A stretch of 64,000 nucleotides of DNA from Branchiostoma floridae. Lineage: Eukaryota > Chordata > Leptocardii > Amphioxiformes > Branchiostomatidae. Shown one piece after another: positions 11,778-23,418 of this stretch. The stretch covers positions 10,545,409-10,609,408 of the forward strand of contig NC_049995.1 of assembly GCF_000003815.2 (NCBI RefSeq), read 5' to 3'. The notes under the pieces are model-generated. The model saw only the letters and a program-made list of their open reading frames with translations. It ran no database searches and was not told the origin of the DNA. Each line of letters opens with the position of its first letter. The first letter of the stretch is position 1. The position numbers and the translations under genes were made by a program.

Positions 11778-12455
11778 ATGGCGGCCGAATACGAGGAACA
11801 GGTCGAGACGACCGAACAGAGTACAGTCAACCTCTGGAACCTCGCAGAAGACACGTAAGTACTAGTAGCCATTTTGTGAACTACGTGTTGGTAACGTTAT
11901 AACGCAGACTTAGTAATCCTTGTCAAAATCTGCAACATATTTCTGTATATTCTATCCCAATGTAGCAATCGCAACAGGCTGCGATAAATCAATAGACTAC
12001 TCCAATATACCTTCATCAGATGATACGTATGAATATTGCTGTTGTTTTGTTCCTGATGTGTGTTAATTAACACTTAGTTTTGTTTATCAATTTTTCAAAA
12101 ATTCAGACCGACGGCTCTTCCGAGAGGGGTCGGCAGTAAAGTTGGAAATGCGGGAGGAAATACGGGGATCGTTACAACATTAGGATGGGAGAGCGATTGG
12201 ACAACGATGATGTATCTAGGAGCAGGGCTCGGCGCTGTCATTCTCATCCTAGCCATCTTCGTCTGCTGTCTGCTCAGAGAGAGGGAAAAACAAGAGGTGA
12301 TCAGACGAGCTCAACTAGAGGCTGCTTACAGAGTCATGGTCCCCCTATGGGGCCCGCGTGAAACAGTTCTCCTCCAGGCACCATCGGTGAAAAATGGACA
12401 TGCCCATCCGTGGAGATACCCTGCCTGTCCACCGAGAGAACAGGTTATTGTATAG
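11778..12455 (+). CDS. Small single-pass membrane protein, paralogue 3 of 4
   Basis: Exons 11778-11854 (donor GTAAGT) and 12107-12455 (acceptor ATTCAG), with a phase-2 intron, encode 141 aa. The start ATGGCGGCC has strong Kozak and YY1-like context. Features in order are an acidic N-terminus (EYEEQVETTEQS), LPRGVGSKVG, a Gly/Asn/Thr linker, the signature GWESDW, a hydrophobic helix (MMYLGAGLGAVILILAIFVC) ending in CC, basic LRERE..IRRAQLEAA, and a proline-rich tail ending PPREQVIV. The last residues V-I-V fit a class II PDZ ligand and match paralogue 4. Function is unknown. Confidence 0.8.
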
Positions 12456-12595
12456 TTTATTTGGGAGGAGACCTGAGGGCCTTCTGTATCGAATTTTACC
12501 ACAGCCGTCTGCATGTACAGACACGTTTCAATGTTTAATTTGAAAGCGGCTAGCCTAGCTTTGTTAATTACTTCGAGGTGGTATAAATAACACCG

Positions 12596-12928
12596 CCATT
12601 CCACTTGGGAAGCGACCTCGTTGCAACCGCGTTGTGACCTGAAATTCAACAAATTGCTCAGCGAATTTTATACGTAAAACGATTTTTTAATGCTTTGTAC
12701 GTCCTATTATCTGTTCTGTCATTTTGTACATTTTCAATTTTAAGATTTGACAGAACGCTAAACGAATTCTATACATAGAAACACTTTTTTAAAGCTTTGT
12801 TCATTCTTGTTTATATACAAGCCATACATGCACATTTTGCGTGATATTCTAATTATGAAATCAAAGGTTTAATGAATAGAATTCAGGTCGCAACGATGTT
12901 GCAGTGCGTTCGCTATACTGGGAATGGA
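12596..12928. mobile_element. Foldback MITE in the 3' region of membrane gene 3
   Basis: Outer segments of about 50 bp are imperfect reverse complements. The left contains CCTCGTTGCAACCGCGTTG and GACCTGAAATTC, and the right contains GAATTCAGGTCGCAACG and GCAGTGCGTTCGC. No open frame of note lies inside. The age is not recent, given many mismatches between arms. Confidence 0.6.
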
Positions 12929-13543
12929 GCTTATGCTAAAAGATTTCTGCAAAGGAAAATGACTGTAGCTTTAAGTGATTAGCAATGTTTTCTATCATGA
13001 TTATTACTGTAAATTTGTTTTTGTATTGACAATGAGAGTATGCGCTGATATGTAATTATTTCATATTTTGATAGATGGAAGAAGAATGAATTCGTTCGGC
13101 ATAGGCATACTATGCATGGGTGAGCATGAATTTTTGTGAAATATTATTAGCATGGCGTTGGCTTTAGCATTATGTGTACTATATATGTATATCTGTAAAA
13201 AAAATGGAGGAATAATATTAGCATGGAACGTAAATCATATTAATGTGATTGAGTGATTTGATCTACTAAAAATCAACCTAAAGTGTCTACCTTCCATGTT
13301 TTTTGAAAGAAAAAAAATTACTCACATATCAACATATCATAAATGTTCTTGGATTCTAGGATAGGTAGGTACCCTTGCCAATAGCCCAAGATATTCAAGA
13401 ATCAGTTTCATGTCAATTTCGTTACTAGCATTTGTAAAAACATTTTATAACTAAAAAGCAAGATGTCAATTTTTTGTAATAGATGTGGATGTGAATGTAG
13501 ATATAAGAATGTAGATATAAGAAGACATCTTTCTCTTTCTTTG

Positions 13544-13549
13544 AATAAA
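13544..13549 (+). terminator. Candidate poly(A) signal of membrane gene 3
   Basis: AATAAA directly followed by GGTTTTTGTCATG, a GT-rich downstream element. It would give a 3' UTR of about 1.1 kb including the foldback MITE. Confidence 0.5.
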
Positions 13550-15155
13550 GGTTTTTGTCATGTATTTTAGAATAAGAATAGTAGAATAAGCATTAGAGTT
13601 AGGAACGATGACATGTAACTTGATAATTCAGATTTGTTGTTAGGGTAGCAAATAATAAGATGCTTTACTGACAATTTTATGTTTACTAAATGTTGACTTT
13701 TATCTGGTTATTATATATATGGTATATCATAAATGGAATGTGGTAATATTTAGAGCAATAAGTTATCATTACAGTTCTTAATAATGCCGATAACTTTGCC
13801 ATGTGGAACAAGGTTGTTTGTAAGTTTTATCATTAATTTATCATCCACAGGCAACAAGAGTTGACGGAAGGCGAAAGTAGACATCTTTCTCCAGTATGTT
13901 ATCATGATCAGAGGCTGTGTACTTAAACAATGTTCAGCTATAGGCACATGAAGCAGTTTATAAGTACTGAGCTGGCCCTGGACTTGTATTTATTATCATC
14001 CTTAAGTTATACATGTATTTATTTGCCTTTTTAGTGATAAATTGCCAAATTTTATGAGAATTTACTGGTATAGCAGTTTATGTCCAGGTGGAGACTTGGA
14101 ACTTTATCTATTATCATCTGTGGGCTATACACATAGCCATATATTTTAAATGATAAATCGCCAATTTTATGATGATTTAGCGTTACGTATAGAGTACATA
14201 TCCAGGTAGGTGCCTAGACCTGGATTATCTGTACTTAAGTTATTCATATAATCATCAAGTTAGTTTTCTTCTAAGTCGCAAAAATGTATTGAGGATTTTT
14301 TTTTTAATTCTCAAGTGCAACATTTACATCATCATTATCTCTGCAGTTTACTTATTTTTAGTCTAAAATGTTTTAGTTCATTTAGATATTATTCCATGTT
14401 TAAGGTACACAGCTCTAATCATGATATAAGAAAAAACCTAACAGATATTATTCCTCTTAACATGGACAGTATATAAGATTGGTAAAGGCACAAGATAACA
14501 AGTCTAATGCCTAAAGAAGCAATGCAAAAACGGAAGCAATATGTATCTCTTAAGAAAACGAACATTCTAAGACACCTTTCTTAGATCTTATTGATTTTAA
14601 CCCAAGAATGAAACTACACTGGGATATTATACTTTGTATGTATCTATATACATTGTGAACACGTTTTGCCTTATGAATACATGTTGAAAATGTTCGTACT
14701 CAGAAACAGTTGTCAAATGTTGCGTACACAATGTGCCTATAAAAGTTTACGACCTTTGTCACAACCTGATTTTTTAATAGATAATAAGTTAGTGTATTCC
14801 AAGGTTGAATTTTACTTAATGTAGCATTTAACTAAGTGTTGAACAATAACCATGTCACAAAGTGTTGCAGTATATATTGTGCATGAAACGTACAACCTCA
14901 CACGTTAGACTGTAACTATATAATGCTATCATGATAAGTTGTATATAGAACCTTTGACATCTCACATTGTAGATGTATATAATATGTGTTCTGTTCTAAT
15001 TGATATGACCTTGGACTTCATATCTGAATAGCAAAGGAAAGGTTGTTGAACTTGAGAATTGTGATATTAAACGGTCTAGTATGATCAATGATATATCTTT
15101 GCCATTTTTGTTTTCTTTTTTTTTATGAATAGCTATAAGTGTAAATGAGTAAAAT
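13550..15155. other. Intergenic, AT-rich, no gene recognised
   Basis: Only short open frames occur. Weak internal duplication is visible between about 14020 and 14270 (TGATAAATTGCCAA-like and TCCAGGT-like phrases recur three times, about 110-125 bp apart). Confidence 0.45.
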
Positions 15156-15360
15156 TGCGTAACGTAACTTCATGGGTATTTGATTGAAACCCAAGAGGTC
15201 ATGGGTTCGAGTCCCCTAATATGCTACAACGTTGTGCCCTTGGGAAAGACATTTGACAGAAGTTATTTGATTAATTCAGGCGAAAATAAGTACCTAGCCT
15301 CGGTAGAGACGTCCCTTGAATAGGATGGTATAATAAATAAAGGTTTGGAGAGAGACATAC
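15156..15360 (+). mobile_element. tRNA-derived SINE
   Basis: A pol III B-box match (GGGTTCGAGTCCCC) lies near 15204, followed by a body containing TTGTGCCCTTGGGAAAGACA. The 3' end has a TAATAAATAAAGG-like tail. The same head and body order recurs near 58405-58460. It is a plain SINE with no coding capacity. Confidence 0.6.
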
Positions 15361-15426
15361 CTTAAACATTCTTTTTCAAATTATCGAAAAGCATACAAAA
15401 CTTTATTCTATCATATGATATTATAA

Positions 15427-15526
15427 NNNNNNNNNNNNNNNNNNNNNNNNNNNNNNNNNNNNNNNNNNNNNNNNNNNNNNNNNNNNNNNNNNNNNNNNNN
15501 NNNNNNNNNNNNNNNNNNNNNNNNNN
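15427..15526. other. Assembly gap, 100 N
   Basis: A run of exactly 100 N, the usual length for a gap of unknown size. Any open frame that spans it is an artefact. Confidence 0.98.
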
Positions 15527-16029
15527 CAACACTGGTAAATAATGGACAAACTTTGAACTTGCTGCCATTGTACACCTATTTTGCATTTTGTAAAGCAAAT
15601 GTGTAGCACTCGGTGTTTGGACGAATTGTACTTTAGGTTGCAAGTAACAAAGATCAAATTTTACATATTAATGTTTTCTTCTATACACGTACGTGTGTAC
15701 ATATTTATATATATATATATATATAAACATTGGCAATGCATTTACAATGGTAAAAGGTATTGGTTTGTTAGACAGTGCTATAAATCTGATACTTCTACCG
15801 CCCTCCTTGAGACAATATGAAAATGTTAACGACAAAATCATGTAACAACAAAATTCAGTTATTGAACTACCAAGGAAGTTCTGCATGGGATGGTCCGAAA
15901 ATAGGCTCTATTAACAGAATATAGTCTATTTCCTTTGTCTCTTTGCTTGCAGGCTTCGTGGCCATTTTCCTCATGGATCCGGCAGAAGTGTACTGGAGTA
16001 TTACAAGTGGGAACTATAGCGAAGGATCG

Positions 16030-16036
16030 TACGTCA
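16030..16036 (+). promoter_or_regulatory. CRE-like half site upstream of membrane gene 4
   Basis: TACGTCA (reverse complement TGACGTA) lies 20 bp before the ATG, at the position where genes 1 and 2 carry the composite. The ETS core is not preserved. Confidence 0.3.
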
Positions 16037-16056
16037 TTCATAGAAGGGGTGTCAAT

Positions 16057-17687
16057 ATGACAACCGGAATGAATGAACGAGGGAACACAATCCAGCAAAG
16101 CCTGCAGGGGATTTTGGACACTGCATCGGACCGGTGGGTATCAATTGGTATTCTATGCTTTAATAGCTTGTTTGTTTTATAATAATTTTTTTATAAACAT
16201 TTGTATTTAAGATTTGTTTATGATATACATAATATGAAATGCAAATGGCTGCACTGCCCATTTAGATGTATCTATACATGGTAATCTATATGTATTTATC
16301 TATATTAATATCTATTCTATCTTGCTTTCTCCTAATATATACCAAATCCAGATAGATAGATAGTTGAATATAGATTTGCATATACAGACATAGATATATG
16401 TATAGATGAATAGATGGATAAATAGATATATAAATAGAAACATAAATAGAAATATATACTTCATAGTTATTTAGTATCCATCAATTTAATAACGTACCTC
16501 GAATATGATATCCTTTAATCACAACACAACGGTTGATTCTAATCCTTTGACGTAATTACGTTTCCAGTCCACAATGAATATTTGTTACTTGATTGATTGA
16601 TTATAGTTTGATTGATTTTATAATTTTTGTTCAATTCAGTTCCAAAAACTCACTAAGGTAATCTTTTTATTCTCTCCAGACCTCGCCATCTTCCCCGAGG
16701 TTCCTACGGCATAGGCAAGGCGGGCGGGAAGACTAGCGAGGTCAACACCATAGGCTGGGAGGGCGACTGGACCACTATGTTATACCTTGGTACGAGTCTG
16801 AATTTTCGTCAGTCATTATAATTTTCCAAAGGTCTATATATGTGTGTATGTAACATGAATAATGTAACATTTAATATATTTGTTCTAGTGGACTTTCATG
16901 ACTTTCCGGCACTCAATCTTGGCGTAACTCAAACTAATCTACTCTAACTTAGCGTGCACGCTCTAAAGCTAACTGCCACGCGTCTCAGTTCGTCAAAAAC
17001 ATAACATTACCGGAAAAGTACCGGACTTAAACATTCGGGGCCTCTTGATCATGACTTTTCGACCCCAATCTGATTAGTTTATACTGTTTTGATTGATTAT
17101 ACCAGACATTTATTAGTATATGTTGTGTTTTTAGTTACGGTCCTGATACTGTTATGAGCAGTACATTTACCTTTCATTAGCGTGATGTTCAGTGAAGTTT
17201 CCTTTCTGTAATGACCATTAAGGTTTCGCGCCGAAGTTCAAATCTACATGGAGTTCGTGATTATTATAGCTTAGCTGACATCTATCTTATTTTTTGTGGG
17301 TTGTATAGGCGCGGCAATGTACGGCGGGCCTGAGAAGCGCGATTAAATCAGGCTAGTATATAGCGTACAATAAACGCCGGATGGAGCAAACTACTTTCCG
17401 GATGGTACCCAAGCTACCAAATAACAGCGTGTTTGTTCATTTTCAATGTATAAGGTGCTGGTCTTGGAGCAATCATCCTCTTCCTGTCCATCTCTGTTTG
17501 CTGCGTGCAGCGGCAGTGGAAACTGGAGAGAATACAGAGGGCCCAGATCGAGGCTGCTTCCGGTGCGATGGTTCCCGTGTGGGATTATGGGGTTCCGGTT
17601 GTCCTGAAGGCTCCCGTCATGCCCTACAGAGCGATCCAGCCAATGAGATACTACAACGGGCACCGCAGGGAGCAAGTTATTGTATAG
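16057..17687 (+). CDS. Small single-pass membrane protein, paralogue 4 of 4 (three exons)
   Basis: Exons 16057-16133 (donor GTGGGT), 16680-16789 (donor GTACGA) and 17455-17687 (acceptor GTATAAG), phases 2 then 1, encode 139 aa. The first intron matches the single intron of the other three. The second is extra and splits the transmembrane segment after MLYLG. Features are LPRGSYGIGK, GWEGDWT, a helix (MLYLG then AGLGAIILFLSISVC) ending in CC, RAQIEAASGAMVPVWDYGVP, and a C-terminus HRREQVIV shared with paralogue 3. The start lies in weaker context (CAATATGAC). The frame is open upstream to an acceptor at 15952, aligned with those of genes 1 and 2. The AAG acceptor of exon 3 is weak but gives an exact family match. 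Function is unknown. Confidence 0.75.
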
Positions 17688-17942
17688 CTCTTCAAACATA
17701 AGCGTTTTTTCGCCAAAGTTATACAAACGAGCTCCAACGGGGCTATATCCATTGTAAGTACGTATTCCTGTAGCTACTCCAATGTCTTGACTAGAAAACG
17801 CAGTAGTAAGATTTTACAATCAAAGTTTTAGCATAATTTTGCAAGAAAATTTAGCCTATAGCTAGATATCCTTTATTTTAATGGCTCATACAAGACTCGA
17901 GTGCACTAGAAAATCTCAAGCACACTTCGACTACACTTTGGA

Positions 17943-18153
17943 TACAGTAAAAGCAGAAATGTTCGCGGTGGTTTTATGTTCGCGGTTTTCGTGGTGGCCA
18001 CTTCACCGCGAACTTAAAACCACCGCGAACATTTATCCATTATAGTACTGTACAGTATGTGACTACAGTCTATGAAAATTACAACCACCGTGAAAAGTCC
18101 ATCTACCCGCTACCGCGAAACTAAATCCTCGCGAACTTTATGCATCTACAGTA
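17943..18153. mobile_element. MITE of the TACTGTAAA family, copy 1
   Basis: Ends read TACAGTAAAAGCAG and CATCTACAGTA. The interior is a set of inverted GTTCGCGGTGG / CCACCGCGAAC phrases. It matches the element nested at 24490-24698. It lies in the 3' flank of membrane gene 4. Confidence 0.7.
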
Positions 18154-20495
18154 GTATGTAAACGCGGCAGATAGATATTAATGTTGGAGGTTGAACCCAT
18201 TGAGAAAAGAAGGGACCAAATTCACAGATATCTACAAGATCACCTATGAGTCAGGCCAGGAGACACTGGTTTCTAAATCAAATGTTACATACTCTTGAGT
18301 CTCAAGAAAAACATTACGTCGATGCCCCTAAACCTTTCGACCTTGTTTTATTTTCTTTTTATCATTTTTAAAAGCAAAAATGTTACACAAAATTCCCCTC
18401 TACAATTAGTATGATATTTGCTAAAGATTTATATTACAGACACCCAAAGGTCTTCATTGCCAATTTATGGTAGATATCAAAACTCGATCTTGTTTACAGT
18501 GCCCCAAATAACCTTTGACCTAAAATGGCGCCGTGTGGCTGAATAAACATAGAATACATTCCAGTTGCTCTTTATAAAAAATTAATTGATATCTTTCCTA
18601 AACCTTGATATATAAGAGATTTAAACATTACTGTTGTATAGTTGCCAAACAAACAGTAGAAATCTAAATGATTTTTATGAAGGAAAATGAATAGACATTG
18701 ACAAGTTTGTAAAACAAATTGTCTGCAAAAAGTATATTTCTCTAGTTGTTTAAGCTGTATAAAAGGTTTTGTGACGTATGTAAATTTTGTAAATTGTACA
18801 GTTTTCATGTAAATTTGATTTGTGAAAATTTAATGTCTTGATCGTACAAAGTAACAAATGTCTTGTGATGTACTAAAATGACACTACATAGAACCCTTTA
18901 TCCTAGCTAAAGTCCCTACAAGGGAGCTAGGACAAATTTATAAGAAAAACAATGTAAGAATACTCAATGGATTTGACAAATATCGTTGAGGAAGTTATAT
19001 GTAACGGACATAGAATTTGTTCCTAAGGAACATTGAATTTGATATTTAGCCAGTTTTACATACGACTGTGTATTTCACAGAAAGTAAACTGTTATTTCAG
19101 ACCTTCCGTTTCTGATTTTGTTTTTTTGCAAATGATTTGTCAACATCTGTTACAAAAAAATTGCTTTCAACTATTCGTGCCAAATTATGTACAATGGTTT
19201 AGATTTTGAAACTGATATTGATATTAATCAATGTTAACCTATTTTGTGCTAATCTATAACAATCATTTGATATACCATTGAATAAATAAATTGTTTCATA
19301 ATCATTTAAGGATGTATTAAGGATACATTTTTTCAGGAATATAGTGGATTTTCAAGTCCCTAGACTTTAGAACTATCGGTTTACTTATACCTTTTATTAT
19401 TTGATAATATATTTTTCTCTTATTATGATTATTATGACCATTTCAAGATGGCATTTTGAAGCAATAAAAATATACAGCTAGCGATATTTTGCAGCAATAC
19501 GCTCTTCTACAAGTCTAAAACAAACAGATAAATGTTGTTGTACATGTAAGTCTACCCAACTTGCACTATTTACAAACCATGTGGGTGGAATATACGGAGA
19601 TACTAGTAGAGTATACTGTGAATGAAAGGAATACGTATTTTGTTATACTGTTAGAATGTAGCGTTGCAATTGCAACTGAGAATACCTAAACATGAGACGT
19701 AAATGTATGAAATACATTTTTCTGTCATGTGAAATGTATGTATATTTTAGACATAATTGTAAGCTTTTTATGATTGTGTGTAATACGATGTTAAGAAATT
19801 TAAGACAAATCCTTTAAAAGCTGTGTTTTTGTGACAAAAGTGGAAACAGAAGAAACTGTAATATGCCATGCCTATGTTGCACTGAGGTTGTCAAAGTTCT
19901 ATTCTTCACAGCAATGTTCGTGAGGAACATACGGTGGGTTGTGCCCTTAGCTTTAGGCCTAAGGTCAAAAATTCTAAAAAGGCCGCGGGATCAAAATCTT
20001 TTCTGATTTAATAATGTATGAACTAGAACATGTTCGTTACGACTATAAGTCTTTGTCTGAGTTTTTGTCGATAAATACAAGACAGAAAGACAACCTGAAA
20101 GACAGGAAGACAATATTTAGGCTGAGTAAGAAAGGATCCTGGGACTCTAAGATTATCCACCACCATCCATTTTCCTTGGAAGTACAGTAACTTGTTGTTT
20201 TCGTAGGTGACGCAAGGGGGCGTAAGCGCGCATCTTTGTTGCAACTTAACTCCGTCGCTTTTTGTCTAAATCATCCAAAACCTAGATTTTCTATTCATTA
20301 TTTGCGAGTAGTTTGGTCAAAGTTGGCAATTTATCTTAGTTTTAGCAAATGATAATTATATCGACGTGGAGACGATCGGTCGAAACTGTGTAGCCAGCAA
20401 AATGTTTATCAAATGTGGTTTAAAGGCACAAATGCAGAATGTCTTACAATGTTACATATATTTTAGCGTTTGTGAGAATAAAAAGGGAAAGAACC
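18154..20495. other. 3' flank of membrane gene 4 and intergenic
   Basis: No gene is recognised. A candidate poly(A) signal AATAAATAAA lies at 19281. A fragment near 19929-19953 matches the end of the AAGCTAAGGGC MITE family. A short hairpin (TCCTAGCT...AGCTAGGA) is at 18901-18932. Confidence 0.45.
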
Positions 20496-20680
20496 ATTTG
20501 CACACACACAGAGATAAATAGTCACACAAACACAATTACACAAAGATTTACAAACACACATACGCACAAACACATGCACACACGCACACACACACATGCA
20601 CACAACGCACATACACACATGCACACACACACATACACACACACATGCACACACACACACACAAATACACACACGTGGGC
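20496..20680. repeat. (CA)n-rich microsatellite
   Basis: Interrupted CACACA/CACGCA runs. His/Thr-rich or Val/Cys-rich open frames on either strand here are repeat artefacts. Confidence 0.9.
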
Positions 20681-21084
20681 ACAATTATCAAGCGTTGCTT
20701 GTTTCAAAAACATTATATAAACATCTTTTTTTTAATCATAAACAGTAGAGATCAATAAACTCAAGGCTAGGCTACTCACCCTAAGGTCGACTGTAAGGAT
20801 TTGCCCTTGAAACGCCCTTGAAATGCCGACTTTCATCTCTGCCCACTGTAAACGCAATTACCTCTCTGTAAAGTTAGTATTAGGCCCTTTCAACGCCCAT
20901 TCAGACGACAGAAATTCCTCATTTCCTTCAGCAAAATAGTCCTCGACCTAACCTGACCTCATTTGCAGACTAGTACAAAATCTAATATGGCGTCAATTGT
21001 GAAACCTTGAATGGCGATATCTTGTTTAAAAAAACTGTCTAATACAGTAAAGGATATATTTCAGAGGTGAACGAACTTTTAGGG

Positions 21085-21415
21085 GCGTTCACCTTGTATT
21101 TGGGTATTCGGTAGGCTGTGGGTTTGATCCCCGGTCGAGTCATACCAAAGACTTTAAAAAATGGTACATGCTACGTTCTCTGCTTAGCACTCAGCATTCT
21201 GGAAAGACTATGGAAGTTTAAAACACACCACTTAACAGAAAGGACAAGAGTGTGGAAGTTTAACAAACATTACTACCCGTGGACTAGCCCCCTGCTGTAG
21301 TGATTGCACAAAGTTGTGTGACCCAGGGCTACCGAAACGGAGATGGGCGCCGCCTTATGCACCATCAGGCGCGGGAAGGTCTTCGACTGACTTTGTAGCA
21401 CTCACACTCACTCAC
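21085..21415 (+). mobile_element. tRNA-headed SINE, second family
   Basis: The head has a B-box-like GGGTTTGATCCCCGG at about 21119. The body includes GACTAGCCCCCTGCTGTAG, TGATTGCACAAAGTTGTG, and an AACGGAGATGGGCGCCGCC phrase. This body type is common in deuterostome SINEs as I recall them. It has no coding capacity. Confidence 0.55.
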
Positions 21416-21624
21416 TCATCCTCTCGCACATGGTGCGTAGAGCCGACTGTATGCACTAGAGTTCTCCACTTTGTAGCTGAAGGGCAAATTTTAGATTCTG
21501 TAATTTCGTCGGCCAAGCTCATGACTGACCACAGGATCACACGAAATAAAATACACAATTCATAAAGAATTTACCTCAAAACAGAACGATTTATCAATAT
21601 TAAGAAGACATAAAATAGAGCTAT

Positions 21625-21852
21625 TCCCAGATGGCTTAGTCATGTTGAGAAAATGGGAGAAGGAAGAATTCACACACACCCGCTCAGGACCCGGAAAATA
21701 ACGAACGACAACAGACATGAAATACTAACAGAGAACACACATTCCCAGATGGCTTACTCATGTTGAGAAAATGGAAGAATTCACACACCCGCTCATCAGG
21801 CCCCGGAAAATAACGAACGACAACAGACATGAAATACTAACAGAGAACACAT
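21625..21852 (+). repeat. 117-bp tandem duplication, possible LINE relic
   Basis: Two adjacent copies (about 21625-21740 and 21741-21852) begin ATTCCCAGATGGCTTA and end in an AACAGAGAACACA phrase. They differ by a few substitutions and small deletions. One frame reads PRWLSHVEKMGEGRI, reminiscent of the end of non-LTR reverse transcriptases, but it is too short to be sure. Confidence 0.45.
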
Positions 21853-22306
21853 ATTGTAAAACTCTAAATACCTCTTGGGGTATAAAAGCTCTCTGAACTC
21901 TTTCGAGTTATGTTTTTCTATGGACATGATAAGGCTTAGGCGATTACAGTTTCATTCCTATGGACTACAGCTGTTAAGATCATTTTCTAAATTTGGAGAA
22001 AAAAACTATGATATATAAACGTATAATCCAAGTCCGCTAGTGACAAGTTGGGTCTTCTGGTTTTGGTTGTTGACTTGAAATCAAAATATTCTGGGTTAAA
22101 ATCCCTAGTACCATGGCCTTGTGAAAATTAGGTTACAGTTAACACCTATTTTCTACTCTACTCGGGTAAAATGAGTACCAAACTGATGTGTTGCACTTAA
22201 AATTAATTTCCTAGTTAAGCAAAACAAGGGAAAACAAAGTCTCTTGTGGTATGTAAGTGTCATTTTATAATCTTTACTCGACAATGATGAGGCCGCGATA
22301 CAGCAG

Positions 22307-22345
22307 TCTTTTTGTTTGTTTGTTTGTTTGTTTGTTTGTTTGTAT
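22307..22345. repeat. (GTTT)n microsatellite
   Basis: About eight tandem GTTT units. Confidence 0.9.
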
Positions 22346-23316
22346 TCCATGAGAGATAAACGCATCACGGCCTAACACACCAGGTCTGCACTAAACAGTA
22401 CAAGCTGTATATCAGGTCAGATATTTTTATACACTCACACCGGGACGAACCCTAGAGTTAGTGTGGTGTGTTCTTTAACGTGTCAAACACATCCTGTGTA
22501 TTTTCGTCCTGTCATAGGGACTTTCCTAACCGAAGCTAGGCACTTGTATACACTTAAGTTGAGTGAAGGAATTGGTGTAAAGTGTCTCAAGGACAAATTA
22601 TCGGGACTATTCAGGAATTCTAGCTCAGTGCTTTGAGGATTTGAGTTACGAATGCACAAGGACACACAGGGACATTGTTGTTTTATGTTGGTACAAAAAC
22701 AAACGAGAGTCACGATAATCATATTTTCTGTCCCAGAATATGTTTTCATTTGCCACAAGTACGTAAAGATACAACACACGAACTTTGATAAAATGGTTTG
22801 TTATTCATATGTAGATTTCATACAGAATTGAACGATACATCATTCTTTAATGCTATGATGTTTTTCCAGAGTCTCTGTATGTCAAATCATTTCATAATTA
22901 AACATTTCACAAGTTCACAACGAGAAAAAAGACGAAGGTACAATTTGACAAGCCTTGCCCCCCTCCCCCATCCCGTATTCCTTCATCATCGAGGTTGCAT
23001 AACACTGCCCGCAAGAACGTTGAACTCGGGCCAGAATATTCTACGGACACTCCTCGACAAACCTGCTTCTGTACTTCAAGGCCTTGGCGCGTAATTAACC
23101 AACAAAAACAAGTTCCCACCCCCAATTGCTACCCCAAAGAGCCCAAATGACTGCAAATCTCACTATTCAATGCAAAGAAACGCTAACCTCGAAAAGATCA
23201 AGAATTGCGTGCGTGTTTTGTCCCAGTCGGTGATTGAAGAAAAACGACAAGTAATCAGCATGTTTAATTGAATTTAAATAGCCTGATTACGGAGACTCCC
23301 GTGTAGTATGAGGAGG

Positions 23317-23323
23317 TATAAAT
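23317..23323 (+). promoter_or_regulatory. TATA box of lectin gene A
   Basis: TATAAAT lies 102 bp before the chosen ATG, which would place the transcription start near 23347 and give a 5' UTR of about 70 nt. This contrasts with the TATA-less membrane-gene promoters. Confidence 0.5.
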
Positions 23324-23418
23324 GAGATGTGTACGCAGGTGTTGCCGAGTTGTTGAAGAAGACGAGTGACACAGACAGTCGTCTGCTGAAGCCCTCTGCC
23401 GCAAGGGCTTGTCCAAAG

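Noticed and set aside
15180-15240. Possible tRNA gene
   Set aside because: A B box is present, but no cloverleaf could be drawn and the downstream body matches another copy, so it is a SINE.
6471-17687. Assignment of the membrane family to KCNE potassium-channel subunits
   Set aside because: Size and topology agree, but the conserved residues around the KCNE helix and its SKRREHSNDP-like tail are not visible.
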